DNA of 64,000 nucleotides from Escallonia rubra (lineage: Eukaryota; Streptophyta; Magnoliopsida; Escalloniales; Escalloniaceae): assembly GCA_033065855.1 (NCBI GenBank), contig JAVXUO010000829.1:1-64000 (forward strand), read 5' to 3'. Positions 22,814 through 33,024 of the stretch are shown piece after piece (within the stretch, counting starts at the first letter, position 1; each line of letters starts with the position of its first letter). The notes under the pieces are model-generated. The model was given only the letters and a program-made list of their open reading frames with translations, was not told where the DNA came from and did not search any database. The position numbers and the translations under genes are program-made.

Positions 22814-23635
22814 CTATCCTTCGCCTTCACAAGCTTCTTGCGGTAGCTTCTTGAGAGAATTACTCTTGTTATTATGCATCCAAACTTTGAGTACTTGTCT
22901 CTTCACGCCAAGCTCTGCACAAAGCCTCTGGACTTCAGCATCGTCTTCTCTTGGGATCCTCCACCCAACCCTCTCAGCAAACTCCAACATCTTCCCCTTT
23001 TGCTCCTGCGTGAACTTTGTTCGGTGGCGCTTCTTTGACAACCCAAATGGTGGACTCCCAAGTGGCAATGCACTAGATTGGAAGGCATTGAAGTTGAGCT
23101 CCTCGCTTGAGGAGTCTGTTGCGGCAGCTGCATTGCCAGTCCCACCGCCAAAAGCCATTTTGACAGGCGGAACTATTGAGGGGTTCCATTGATGATGGTT
23201 CATTGTTGGAGAAGTTAATTGTGGAGGGAGTTGAAGCGGGTGGTGGTGGTGGTGGTGCAAAGTGGTACTCCTAGCAAAATTGGCATCAGCATCAGCTTCT
23301 TTCCGATGAAAATTCCGGTGGCAATTGCAAGCTGCACACATCAAGGCTTCGAGGGTGCCATCTTCACCACTAGGCATGAACTCACCACATCCATCGGTGA
23401 CATTACCACCCATGTTTGCTGCGTGGTTCTTGAGGCATTCTCGATACTTAGTTGGCATCTTCAGTTTAGCTGCTGAAGCGGCAGCCGGAAATCGATCTTT
23501 GTGCTGTTGGGTTGGCTGATCTGGCGGTTGAAGCTGATGATGGTGACCCTGATCCAATGTTTGTGATGATTCTCGAAAAGCCAAAGGTGCTCCTTGCATT
23601 CTTATGTCTTTCTCTGGACCACTCATCAGTGCCAT
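22814..23635 (-). CDS. Zinc-finger homeodomain (ZHD) transcription factor
   Basis: Plant-specific DNA-binding regulator; ZHD proteins form homo- and heterodimers in the nucleus and act in floral and vascular development and stress responses. 273 residues, no intron in the coding part, as is typical. The ZF-HD dimerisation domain is at about 63-112 (KYRECLKNHAANMGGNVTDG, then CGEFMP and CAACNCHRNFHRKE with its Cys/His ligands). A His-run linker follows. The homeodomain is at about 201-264 (KKRHRTKFTQEQKGKM, then VKRQVLKVWMHNNK with the WxHNxK recognition helix). The start is the first in-frame ATG, at 23635; the open frame extends further upstream only through a GTG at 23773. A 5' UTR intron is plausible, with a TTTATTCAG acceptor on the minus strand near 23656. 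Its 3' end abuts the tandem duplication. Confidence 0.93.
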   Translation of the reverse strand: MALMSGPEKDIRMQGAPLAFRESSQTLDQGHHHQLQPPDQPTQQHKDRFPAAASAAKLKMPTKYRECLKNHAANMGGNVTDGCGEFMPSGEDGTLEALMCAACNCHRNFHRKEADADANFARSTTLHHHHHHPLQLPPQLTSPTMNHHQWNPSIVPPVKMAFGGGTGNAAAATDSSSEELNFNAFQSSALPLGSPPFGLSKKRHRTKFTQEQKGKMLEFAERVGWRIPREDDAEVQRLCAELGVKRQVLKVWMHNNKSNSLKKLPQEACEGEG

Positions 23636-25359
23636 AAATTTTGCAGTATAGTGTACTGAATAAACCTCAGTGATCTTGAAACCAGTGTTAGGTCTAGCTA
23701 TGAGAGAACTAACTAGTACAATGCTGCAAATCTCATAAAAGCATACCAATCTAGTAACTCTATGAATAAGCACTATAATTCCTTAAAACAGATCTTGAGT
23801 CATATGAGTAGCTTAATTTCATCCGTTACTCAACTCTATTACTTTGGCCCTAAACCTACCAACGCATTTTCCTTAATTGATTTCAGCAGGAAGTGGGTTA
23901 TGGCATTTAAAGAACAAAAAGAGAAAGCAACTCTTTATCATGAACAGGAGATGGAAACACAAATGGGGCCCTAACTCTACCTGAGAAGCAGCAGTCACAG
24001 CACCACCATAAGCATGATCAGCTCCTCCTATTAATGGTTAGAAGCTAACAATTGGTGATATAGGGTTAAGGAAGAAGGGTTGCTTCAGTGCTTCCAACAA
24101 GCCAACTGTGGAAAATGTATGCATGAAAACAAGGGACAGCTTGGTTGCTTGTGACGAAGCTAAGTTTAAGAGGAAGAGAGATAGTTTCAGATGGTGGGAA
24201 ACAACAAACAAAGTGATGAGAGAGATTGGCAAAGGTGTGAGTCTGAGCAGGCATGAAAACAACCGACAGTGTCATGTTCAGTCCTCTCCCACGCCCTGCC
24301 AAAATGGTCCCATCCCTCCCCCTTCATTATTGCTTTTGCCCCCTTTCTCTACTGTTTCTTATCTTTTGCCAGTTTGCACATACCCAGTGTTTACTTTGAC
24401 ACTCCATTTTGGCACAAAGTGTGTGAATGTGTGTGATTCTGAAATTTCTGATGTGACTCGCCTTTAGCTCTTTCTTGCTCTAGTTAGTCCATCAAATCTC
24501 AAAGTTGCTTACCATAAGACGTTCTTAAGCATGATACAAGAACTTGATTCTGCACACTCGCTCGGTTTTGCATTATGCTTACCATAATGCTTCTTACGTT
24601 TTAATGTCCTTGACCAATGCATGTACGATCCTTTTGGCATCGATAACTTGAGCGATAAAATTCTGCACTTATTCGTGCTGAAGTAAACTCGCTTCAGCAA
24701 TCGTTAAAATCGTTAGTCAAGGCCGTTGGTAACACTCTGATCACGGACGGTTGTCTAGAGGCGGATTTTCTTCACCGTTTAATGAATTTTCTGTATGTCA
24801 AAGTGAGTGTTTCAGTGCAAGATTATACCTAGTGCATAGGAAAAATGTACTACTTGTTCAAACTTTTCACTTCTCCTTTTAATTCGAAAGAGTTAAAATC
24901 GAAACAAACAATGGATTGGTCCACTGGGGAGAGCACTGTGTGTATCTCGCTCTCTCTCACTCACAAAGGCTGTTGTCCCCGTTCTGCAGCACTGCAAACT
25001 CCATGCTTTCCAAGAAGCAAATGCTGTAATTAGCTTGGTGTGATGTAATCGATGCGTCTCTTTCTCCTTCACCCTCCAATCCATGTCTGGGTGCTTTGGT
25101 ACTTGGTTATAAACTGCTAACTCCTGCACTACTACTGCAAGAGACCAGTAGAAAACAATTACCAGCAAGCTGGGATGACCAATCAAGGCTCGGCTTTTAA
25201 ACCAATAGTCCTGAGTAGGGAATCAAATTCAAAAATTAGTCCCTCCAACAATGGTTTTTTTTTTGCATTTTACATGTTCTCTCGTACCTGCATTCTCAAG
25301 ATTTTTTTAGGGAAAGATTTTGAATGCAACACCCATAGCAAAAATAGCCTGTAATTTCT
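23636..25359. other. Upstream region of ZHD
   Basis: On the minus strand, TCTCAG|GTAGAG near 23980 could be the donor of a 5' UTR intron ending near 23656. Beyond it the sequence is AT-rich promoter-like DNA with CT-rich runs at 24300-24350. No other gene. Confidence 0.4.
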
Positions 25360-25545
25360 TTTATACGGAGTACTACTATTGATTGTCGCTACATGTTGAT
25401 AATGACGTCTTGTAAATATCTTTAGCAACACTTTTTAGTATCACTAATTAAAAGTCATTAAGCAGATTTGTCGACCATCATTTGTCGCTATAGTGAGAGA
25501 ATTCTAGGTAGGGTCTTTCTACGACCCTAATTGCAGCCAATTTCT
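25360..25545 (-). mobile_element. Diverged relative of the 244-bp MITE family
   Basis: Inverted copy containing 'ttgtcgctatagtgagag', 'attgattgtcgctac' and 'ttagtatcactaatt'-type words in the family order. The ends are too worn to define. Confidence 0.4.
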
Positions 25546-27789
25546 TTTTTCTTTTTCTAGCTAGACATGGGAATTTAGTCCAAATTATACCTCTCCAAGC
25601 CTCGACCATTTTAATGGAGTAGGTGTTGGTGTCTCAAATTGGTCATTCCTTACCAGTTTTACATTGTCCTTTTCCAGGAGTAATGCAAAATACTGTTCGT
25701 TTACATTTTCATTCTTCAGTTTTTTATTTCTTGTTTTTGTATAGTGAATTTTTGTTTGGAAATGAAAACTTCATTATGTTCGTTTACACTTTTTCTATAA
25801 TATTATGATATTTTGTTACTTTTTTCACCTAATCTTGGTTGTTAATTCATATTCATATTAAAAACGACTACGGGTTCGATTAAAAGGCTTTTTCACTAAC
25901 TTTTTTCGCATTTTCTTTTTCACAAATATCCTTATTATTGATATGATAATTTACTATAGTGCCCTTAAAAACTCTAAAAAGTTCTGACACCAGGCTGAAC
26001 AGGGCCCACTTGTCGGTCCATGTCCCTTATCCAAATTAATCCAATCCGTCCATTTTTTGCAAGAAAATATCTAGATCCTTGATTTATCACAATATCCATG
26101 AAGCCCAACGCTACCGTCTCCACCAGACTAGTTACCACGACCACCATTTTCTAGTATTGCTTCTATTTGGTCGCAGTGGACTGTCAAAACTGAACGGGAG
26201 ATGTTGGGATTGACGATCGAGGTTGGTGTTTTGGTGATTTAAGTGGCTGCTGTGGGTGGCGGTCGGGTGATAAATGGTGGTGGTGCTGTGTTTAGGTCTC
26301 GATTGGGTGGAGGAGACGAGATCGGAGGAGATTAGTGGTGGCGGGGCATGGTTCTTCTTGGTGACACGACAACGGAGTGTGTTCCTTAATTTGTGATGGC
26401 ACGACGGTAGGATCATGTTCTTCGTCGTGGCACAGCGGCAAGCCGTCAGTGTGGCGGTGATCTTCGATGTCCGTGGTACTCACACACACACACAAAACAC
26501 ACACGGGTGCGTGTGTGTGTGAGTACTTTCCCTTTCTGGGCTTTATCGTGATACTTTCCTACACTGTTTGAATGAAATATATTAAAAACAAAAACGAGAT
26601 ATTATAAACGAACAACAAAAAAGAAATGTTTGTTGCTATCATTACAAATATGGAAACCAAAAATTATAAATGAACACCCTCCTAACTGCTGCTTCATCTT
26701 TAAATACTTCTAACTCTCAATTAGCAAGTAGTATTCGTTTAGTGTCTATAATAACACACTACAGATCATGTAAAAAAAATATATTTGAAATAGGGGATTC
26801 CATTTTTTTTTTGTCGGTAAACGTTGACAAGATGACCAATAGAACAACAAAATCTAAAACTCTTTGTAAAGGGTCCTCATCATAAAATATTCAGTGATCA
26901 TCCGACTAATGCCTCAAACCATTTTATTCAACTTGAACCGTACAATAATACAAATGGACGGGTTATTGTTCAATAATGGCAAATTGACCTCTCCTCTGTT
27001 CAATTTGGTCCACAGTTCACATTCCTCTCAAACTGTTGAAAATTTGAACGGAGCTTTACACATTGATTCGAATTGAATTAATTCACTAAGTTGGGTATAT
27101 GATGTCACTGTACTTCATAGTAACCACCTCTATCTCCTGAGAAGCACAAAAGTTCATCGTTACCACGACTCTAGGAATAGAAATTCGGATATGATTAAAA
27201 GAGGAAAGACAGAAGGTTAAGGTCGTCTGATGTATCGCTTTTTTTCCTTCTATTCTTTGGTTTAGACGGTGAAAGGTGCCTTTCGGCTAGTTTATACATT
27301 TGACACTAGTCGATCCACTTTCCAAAAGATCTTAAGTCACCATATCTTCCACATTGAACTGGTACAATATTCAGAAAAAGAAATATTTTTTTTCCTGAAT
27401 GCTCACTCTATGTTTTATCAAGGAAAGAGCAAAACTCCTTAACCATCAGACCAGTCATTGCCATTAATATATTTTCTGACACTAACAATAGAGTGCCATC
27501 AAAGGCAATATATCAGTATTGCGCCATCAAAGGACTTGTGATATTTTTTTTTTTTGGAGCTCTACATCTCATGCAAGTCAACTAATAAAAAGGGCCTGAT
27601 AAACAATAACAAGCCCAGATTTTTAAACAAGTCCACGTTATACAAACCCGAATTGCAGAGCAGCGGAGAAAATCTTTACCTGCAGTAACACTGATCGATG
27701 TATAACGTGATGGGCTAGACATGTATTATCAAATGAGACGGAGGGATTCTTCGGACAACGAAAAATCAATGTTTTATTATTTTCTCGTC
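25546..27789. other. Intergenic, no gene recognised
   Basis: AT-rich spacer. A GT/GGTGG-rich block lies at 26130-26470 and (CA)n/(GT)n tracts at 26482-26522. The open frames are low-complexity. Nothing else could be identified. Confidence 0.45.
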
Positions 27790-27792
27790 TTA

Positions 27793-28253
27793 ATGTCTGT
27801 TTGAAATCATTTTCAGTATTGATTTTTTGGTTTAAAAAAAATAAAAATCAAAACCAGTATAGTTTTATTTTTTACAAAAACAAATGGGTGTTTGATTAGT
27901 CAGTTTTTATTTTGAATTTTTTTATTTTGGGTGTTTGATTACCCAATTTTTATTTTGAGTTTTTTCATTAGTGGTGGTTGCGGTGGCGATGGTTCCAGCA
28001 AGTGGCGGTGGCGACGGGCGATGGCGGGTGGCGGGGGGGGGGGGAGGAGGAGGGGGGTTGTTTCAAAACAAAATTAAAAACTGAAAATCCAAAACTCCAA
28101 AATGAGAGTTTTAAAAAACAACCATGTTTTTAAAACTGGTTTTTTAAACTGAAGGAAGAAAAAAAACGAACACGGTGTGTCAAACGCGTTTTTTTTTTCC
28201 AGTTTACAAAACTGGAGAAAAAACTAGAAAAGAAATAGATTTCAAACGTTACC
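27793..28253 (+). mobile_element. Tourist-like MITE, 461 bp
   Basis: TTA flanks both ends (27790-27792 and 28254-28256). Starts ATGTCTGTTTGAAATC and ends AGATTTCAAACGTTACC. The core at 27965-28055 is G-rich (GGTGGCGG and a poly-G run). Confidence 0.72.
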
Positions 28254-28371
28254 TTAGTCGTCCATTACACCATATGTCATCTCTATAACCTTCCCATTGA
28301 AGCTTTTTTCATGCAGTTTTTTAAACAAAGGCACGCAAGAGCGAGCTGCACCAAATGTAATGGACAACTTA

Positions 28372-28899
28372 GGCCACGTTTGACGCGGTTTTTTTTTCCT
28401 CTCTTTTTTTCAGTTTTGAAAATTGGAAAAAAAAAAGTGCGTTTGGTAACCATTTTTTTTTCCTTCTCCAATTTAAAAAACCAGTTTTTAAACTGAAGAG
28501 TTAAAAAAAAAAACTCCAAAAACTGATTTTTTTTTTTTGGACCACCACCACCATCCTCCCATCGCCCGCAGCCACCTCAGGCGACCACCGCCGGAGACTG
28601 CCGTTAGCCACCTCCGGCCTCCGGCGACCGCCGCCGGAGACTGCCGGCAACCACTTCCGGCCGCCGGCGACTGCCGGCAGCCACCTCCGGCCGCCGGCCA
28701 CCACCACCACCACCGTCGACCACCGCTACGCCCTACCACCGCCACCGCAAACCACCAAAAAAAAAAGTCAAAATAAAAAGGGTTACCAAACACAAAAAAA
28801 AAAAAGGATTATCAAACACCCACTTATTTTTGTAAAAAAAAAAATTAAACTGCTCTTTAAAAACTGAAAATCAAAATGTTTTTTTTGTTAAACGAACCC
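28372..28899 (+). mobile_element. Tourist-like MITE, 528 bp
   Basis: TTA flanks both ends (28369-28371 and 28900-28902). Starts GGCCACGTTTGACGCGG and ends GTTAAACGAACCC. A long GC-rich core (28540-28750) is built of CCGCCGGAGACTGCCG-type repeats between poly-T and poly-A arms. It sits 115 bases from the preceding copy. Confidence 0.72.
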
Positions 28900-28902
28900 T
28901 TA

Positions 28903-29440
28903 GGTGTCCGTTCCCTTACTCCTTACCGGAACAGATTGCTTAATGATAATCCCGACTGACAAAGCAGTTATCCTAATGGACTACTTATCATATTAATCAT
29001 GAACATTCCACTTAAAAACTAAAAAAACGACTCGGGTTTAGGAGGGTCAACCGTCCAAAGTCAATGATCAACTGTCTGGTATGCAAGGTTGAAAAATCTT
29101 CGGATTCGAAGGATAACCGACTCAAGATTTGTACCCAAACTCAAACTCAATTTTGACCATGCATAACATGCACCAGCTTCCAGTTTCTTGCTCCCAAAGA
29201 TCACACACTAATATTCGTAGATTAGTTCATCACGCCACGGAACGTCTTACTAGCTAGCGTCAAACATTTACGAAAGGATTTATTTGGCTTCTTCTTTTTA
29301 ATTAACGAATATATATATTTCTATCCACGTGAATATCTAAAACTCAATCACTTTCCTTGGGGAGCAAGGATTTGACACCAACCGCCTTAAACTTTGACCC
29401 CCCTTAGGTTTTCTCAAAACACACACACACACACCATCTC
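28903..29440. other. Intergenic, upstream of the hAT element and F-box gene
   Basis: AT-rich spacer with an (AC)n tract at 29420-29433. It was probably the distal promoter of the F-box gene before the transposon inserted. Confidence 0.35.
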
Positions 29441-29448
29441 CGCATATA

Positions 29449-29509
29449 CAAGGGCGGAGCTAGGTATGTACGAGAGGGGGCTATAGCCCCCTGTCAGATT
29501 TTGAAATAT

Positions 29510-29545
<36 letters not shown>

Positions 29546-30814
29546 TTTTTTCACACTTTTCGGCTCTCTCTCTCTCTCCGGCGACCGGCCTCTCTCTTCT
29601 CACCAGTCACCAGTCACCAACCGAGGGTCCGAGACACCGACCGGCGGCCGGCGCCTCACTCCGGCAGCCACGACGAACCCACTTCACTTCGGCTCACTCC
29701 TCCCGTCGGCAGTCGGCACCCACGACGAACGACGAACCCACGTCGGCAGTCGGCACCCACCTACGACGAACGGCGAACGCACTTCGGCGCGACGGGCGAC
29801 GGCGCCTCACGGTCACGGGCTCTTCAGTCTTCACTCCAACGGATCTACGGCGACGGCGAGTCGGCGACGGAGAGACCGGCGACGGAGAGTCTTCAGTCTT
29901 CACAGTTCACTCCAACGGTCCACCGCCGGCGGCAAGGACCCAGTGACCCCGGATCTACGCCGACGGCGAGTCGGCGACTTCGGTTGTACTGTCTTCACTC
30001 CAACAGTTCACCGGCGGCTAAACTCCGGCGGCCAAAACTCCGGCGACCGGCGGCGACCGGCGACTGAATTGAATTGAGCTTTCAAACTCCAGTGACAAGT
30101 ATGTTCCAACTTCCAAACTTTAATTTCACCTTTCATTGACTTGAGCATTGAATTGAATTATGGATAATCTTGAGCATTGAATTGAATCAATTGATTATGG
30201 ATAATGTTGAGCATTGATTATGATTAATGTTTAGCATTGATTATGGATAATCTTGCGCATTGATTATGGTTAATGTTTAGCATTGATTATGAATAATCTT
30301 GAGATATTGATTATGGTTAATGTTTAGCATTGATTATGAATAATCTTGAGATATTGAAATGTTTAATATTGATTATGGATAATCTTGAGATATTGATTAT
30401 GGTTAATGTTTAGCATTGAGATATTAAGATTGATGGAGGATAGGACCCAATTGGATTGAGATATCGAATGTGTGATTTAGTTGAATGGTGGGTTGAAATT
30501 AGGTTAACGCAATAATGAAACATGACTGAAAAAGTAAAAGAATAAAATATTTTGATTAATTAGGTTATTTGATTGATAATTGATGGATTGATATTGAAAA
30601 TAAAATGTGTTTTATTTTCAGAATGGATAAGTACTATAAAAAGAAACCAAATTAGTAGCTCTCATGAAATTAAATAAGACTTTTTGGATGTTTTTTCGTA
30701 TTTTTTTGTGTTTTGTCGAAAAATACAAAAAAAAAAATTTGTTGCTATTTTACTAATAAAAAAAATTATTCATTTCGATATATATTTAGCCCCCCCAAAT
30801 CCACTCCGCCCCTG
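29449..30814 (+). mobile_element. Non-autonomous hAT element, 1366 bp (family 1, copy 1)
   Basis: The ends are CAAGGGCGGAGCTAGG and, inverted, CAGGGGCGGAGTGGAT. An identical 8-bp target duplication, CGCATATA, lies at 29441-29448 and 30815-30822. A perfect 16-bp palindrome, GGGGGCTATAGCCCCC, sits near the left end at 29476-29491. The interior has an (AT)n tract, a CT/CGGCGACCGG-rich block (29560-30065) and a minisatellite. No transposase. Its open frame at 29501-30067 is Arg/Pro-rich composition, not a protein. Related full elements in plants encode ZMYM/TTF-type hAT proteins (recalled, not shown here). Confidence 0.88.
30140..30420. repeat. Minisatellite inside the hAT element
   Basis: Imperfect tandem units of 'gattatggataatcttgag' and 'gattatggttaatgtttagc' alternate about ten times. 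The unit is absent from the sister element at 35390, so it expanded in this copy. Confidence 0.75.
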
Positions 30815-30818
30815 CGCA

Positions 30819-30824
30819 TATATA
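30819..30824 (+). promoter_or_regulatory. Possible TATA box of the F-box gene at the hAT junction
   Basis: TATATA overlaps the right-hand target duplication, five bases beyond the transposon end and about 128 bases before the ATG. It is the only TATA-like site in that interval. Confidence 0.4.
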
Positions 30825-30951
30825 GAACTATGCAGGTATTTTGCCATGGCCAGCTCTCTGCCCTAGAATTACCCTACTGTTTTCGCCGTCGGCACCGGAG
30901 GAGGAGATATATACGACTAACCTAGAGAAGAGCAAGAATATTACAACAACA

Positions 30952-32169
30952 ATGGAGGAAGAGATAATCGACTTATCCAACTTAAACCCTCAGGTCATAG
31001 AGGAAATCTTCAGCCGCGTCCCGCTGAAGTCCCGGGCCAGGATGAAGCGCGTCTCGTCGCGGTGGCACAGGTTTCTCACGCGCCTCCGAACCACCCACCC
31101 TCCCACCACCTCTGCCGCCCTCATCGCTTTCCTCAAGCGCCACCACGGGAGCGAAACGGCCCTCATCAAGCTCCAAGACCGAACCGTAGGCCGAACCCGG
31201 CAAAACCCTAATGCCACTCTCCACCAGTCGCACAAATTCCCATACCTCGTGGATTCTTGCAACGGCTTGCTTCTTTACGCCACCAATGACCAAGATTCCT
31301 GGACATACCATGTCTCCACTCCACCGGGAGAAAATCAGTGTGCCATACCCCTCCCGGTTGCCCACAAGGTCTCAAGACAGGCATCTGTGGGCATATCCTT
31401 TGATGGGTGTCATCTCAGCCGGTTTAAGGTAATTTGTTTCTTTTGCGACGAAGTGGACTTCAAAGCCGGGACAATTAAGTGCCAAATTTTTTCATCCCAA
31501 ACATGGCATTGGAGGGATAAAGAAGCAATTATTATAAACCCTAATTTTCTACTTGAAGATGGGTTCATTCGTGGGGAGTGTTATTGCCCTAAGGTTTATT
31601 TTAGGAAAAAACTGTATCTTATTTGGAGTTTTTGTTTGTTGGTGTATGATGACGAGAAGGAATTCTTTGAGCTGATCCGACTGCCCAAGAACAAGTCGAG
31701 CAAGCGTAATTCGTATATGTCGCAATGTATTTGGGAATCCGAAGAAAGGATACAGTTTTGTGATCCGTCCTATAACGGATATGATATATGGACACTCATT
31801 GGTCGCGATGATGGCGACAACAACGACGACTTTGCGTGGCATTTTGAGCACTGCGTGACGTTGAAAGATTTGATATATCAAAGGGTTGACGTATTCCGTA
31901 GCGCAAATGTGGCAGAAAGAGAGAAGGTGGGATGGGCTAGGAGTTCAATTCGGCCTATCGCTTTTAATGAAGACTTGCAGGTATTGTATCTTCATGTGTT
32001 ACCAAGGACTATATATTCGTACAGTTTTGAGACTCGAGAAGTGGCAAAAGTGTGGTCGATTGATGAGGCCGGAGATGACGATATCTGGATGTTTCATATT
32101 TACCCTTTCCTGCTCAATTCTGTCAATTTGGTTGCTTTGAAGGAATTAATCAGGTCTAGTAGTCAGTGA
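30952..32169 (+). CDS. F-box protein, intronless, 405 aa
   Basis: Probable substrate receptor of an SCF (SKP1-Cullin-F-box) ubiquitin ligase; the target is unknown. The N-terminal F-box spans about residues 7-50, with IDLSNLNPQVIEEIFSRVPL then KSRARMKRVSSRWHRFL, including the LP/L-R-V-S-W pattern that contacts SKP1. The rest resembles plant F-box-associated regions, with a conserved-looking DSCNGLL motif early and FNEDLQVLYLHV near the end. The start is the ATG at 30952; an in-frame ATG at 30844 region is not needed, since the F-box begins a few residues after 30952. A decayed relative lies at 38620-39290, so the family has duplicated locally. The hAT element ends 137 bases upstream. The exact subfamily was not recognised. 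Confidence 0.85.
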   Translation: MEEEIIDLSNLNPQVIEEIFSRVPLKSRARMKRVSSRWHRFLTRLRTTHPPTTSAALIAFLKRHHGSETALIKLQDRTVGRTRQNPNATLHQSHKFPYLVDSCNGLLLYATNDQDSWTYHVSTPPGENQCAIPLPVAHKVSRQASVGISFDGCHLSRFKVICFFCDEVDFKAGTIKCQIFSSQTWHWRDKEAIIINPNFLLEDGFIRGECYCPKVYFRKKLYLIWSFCLLVYDDEKEFFELIRLPKNKSSKRNSYMSQCIWESEERIQFCDPSYNGYDIWTLIGRDDGDNNDDFAWHFEHCVTLKDLIYQRVDVFRSANVAEREKVGWARSSIRPIAFNEDLQVLYLHVLPRTIYSYSFETREVAKVWSIDEAGDDDIWMFHIYPFLLNSVNLVALKELIRSSSQ

Positions 32170-33024
32170 TTAGAGAGAGTGTCGAACAGATGTAATCATC
32201 CGATGTTTGTATGAAGTTGTACATCTCAAAATCCTTCCTTTCTTGCACTAGTCTTACAGGGTTTGTTTGCTTTATGTGATGTAAGAAGATCCCTACGTTC
32301 AGTTTCTCAAAAATGGTTGTTATGTATTCGGTTAAGTTTGTGACGATCAAATTCAATAACAGGAAGAAAATTATTCGACCCTCAAGACGGAAAACGAGAA
32401 AAAACTAAGGAAAGAAGCGTGATAAAAAAACAGTTTAAACTGAGTTTCCAATGGTTGATGATCTTTTGTGAGAAAATATGTAGGCATTGTGGTGTGAGAT
32501 ATTCGGGTAAACAGGATTTGTTGTGCTGTGCCAATATGGAGTCACGCCCTGTGGTATTTCGAGGAGCCATACATATATTTCAGTCCTTATTTAAACACAC
32601 CGTCGACTATTTGACTTTCTATTGTGCCATTGACCATCATCGAATCAATTTCAAAACTCTACTTCGGCTATACAAGTTTCCATAGGATAATATGCGTTCA
32701 GCAACCAGTGACTTCGCCGCAGCTTTGTTTATTTCTTGATAATATCAAGCATCTGCTTCGCCCCAGCCTGTTTATTTCTTGAAAATGTCAAGAATATGCT
32801 TCTATGGAAGCTCGTTTTGGCAATGCTTGCTTAGCATATACTCAGAAACTTAAATCTTTCTTGAAATTAAATCTTGAAAAGGAAGAAGTGAATACAATAA
32901 AGCAGAACGATGAGATATGCAGGCATACAAACTTTGTCATGTACATGCAGATTTTGGAACTAAAAAACTGATTATAACTGGAACAGGTGCTCAAAATCCT
33001 AAAGCAAAATTGAAGCTTTGTCTC
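32170..33024. other. Intergenic between convergent genes
   Basis: 3' flanks of the F-box gene (plus) and the ligase gene (minus). AT-rich; 'tttatttcttgaaaatgtcaag' is partly duplicated near 32728 and 32769. No gene seen. Confidence 0.45.

Noticed and set aside
23636-23773. N-terminal extension of ZHD by 46 codons
   Set aside because: The extension begins at GTG, has no ZHD-like residues, and probably includes a 5' UTR intron end.
28488-28793. Gly/Trp-rich and Pro-rich frames on both strands
   Set aside because: They translate the CCACCGCCGG core of a Tourist-like MITE.
29501-30067. 188-codon Arg/Pro/Ser-rich frame
   Set aside because: It lies in the GC-rich 5' part of a hAT element and starts with an (AT)n-coded IYIYIY run; no protein domain.
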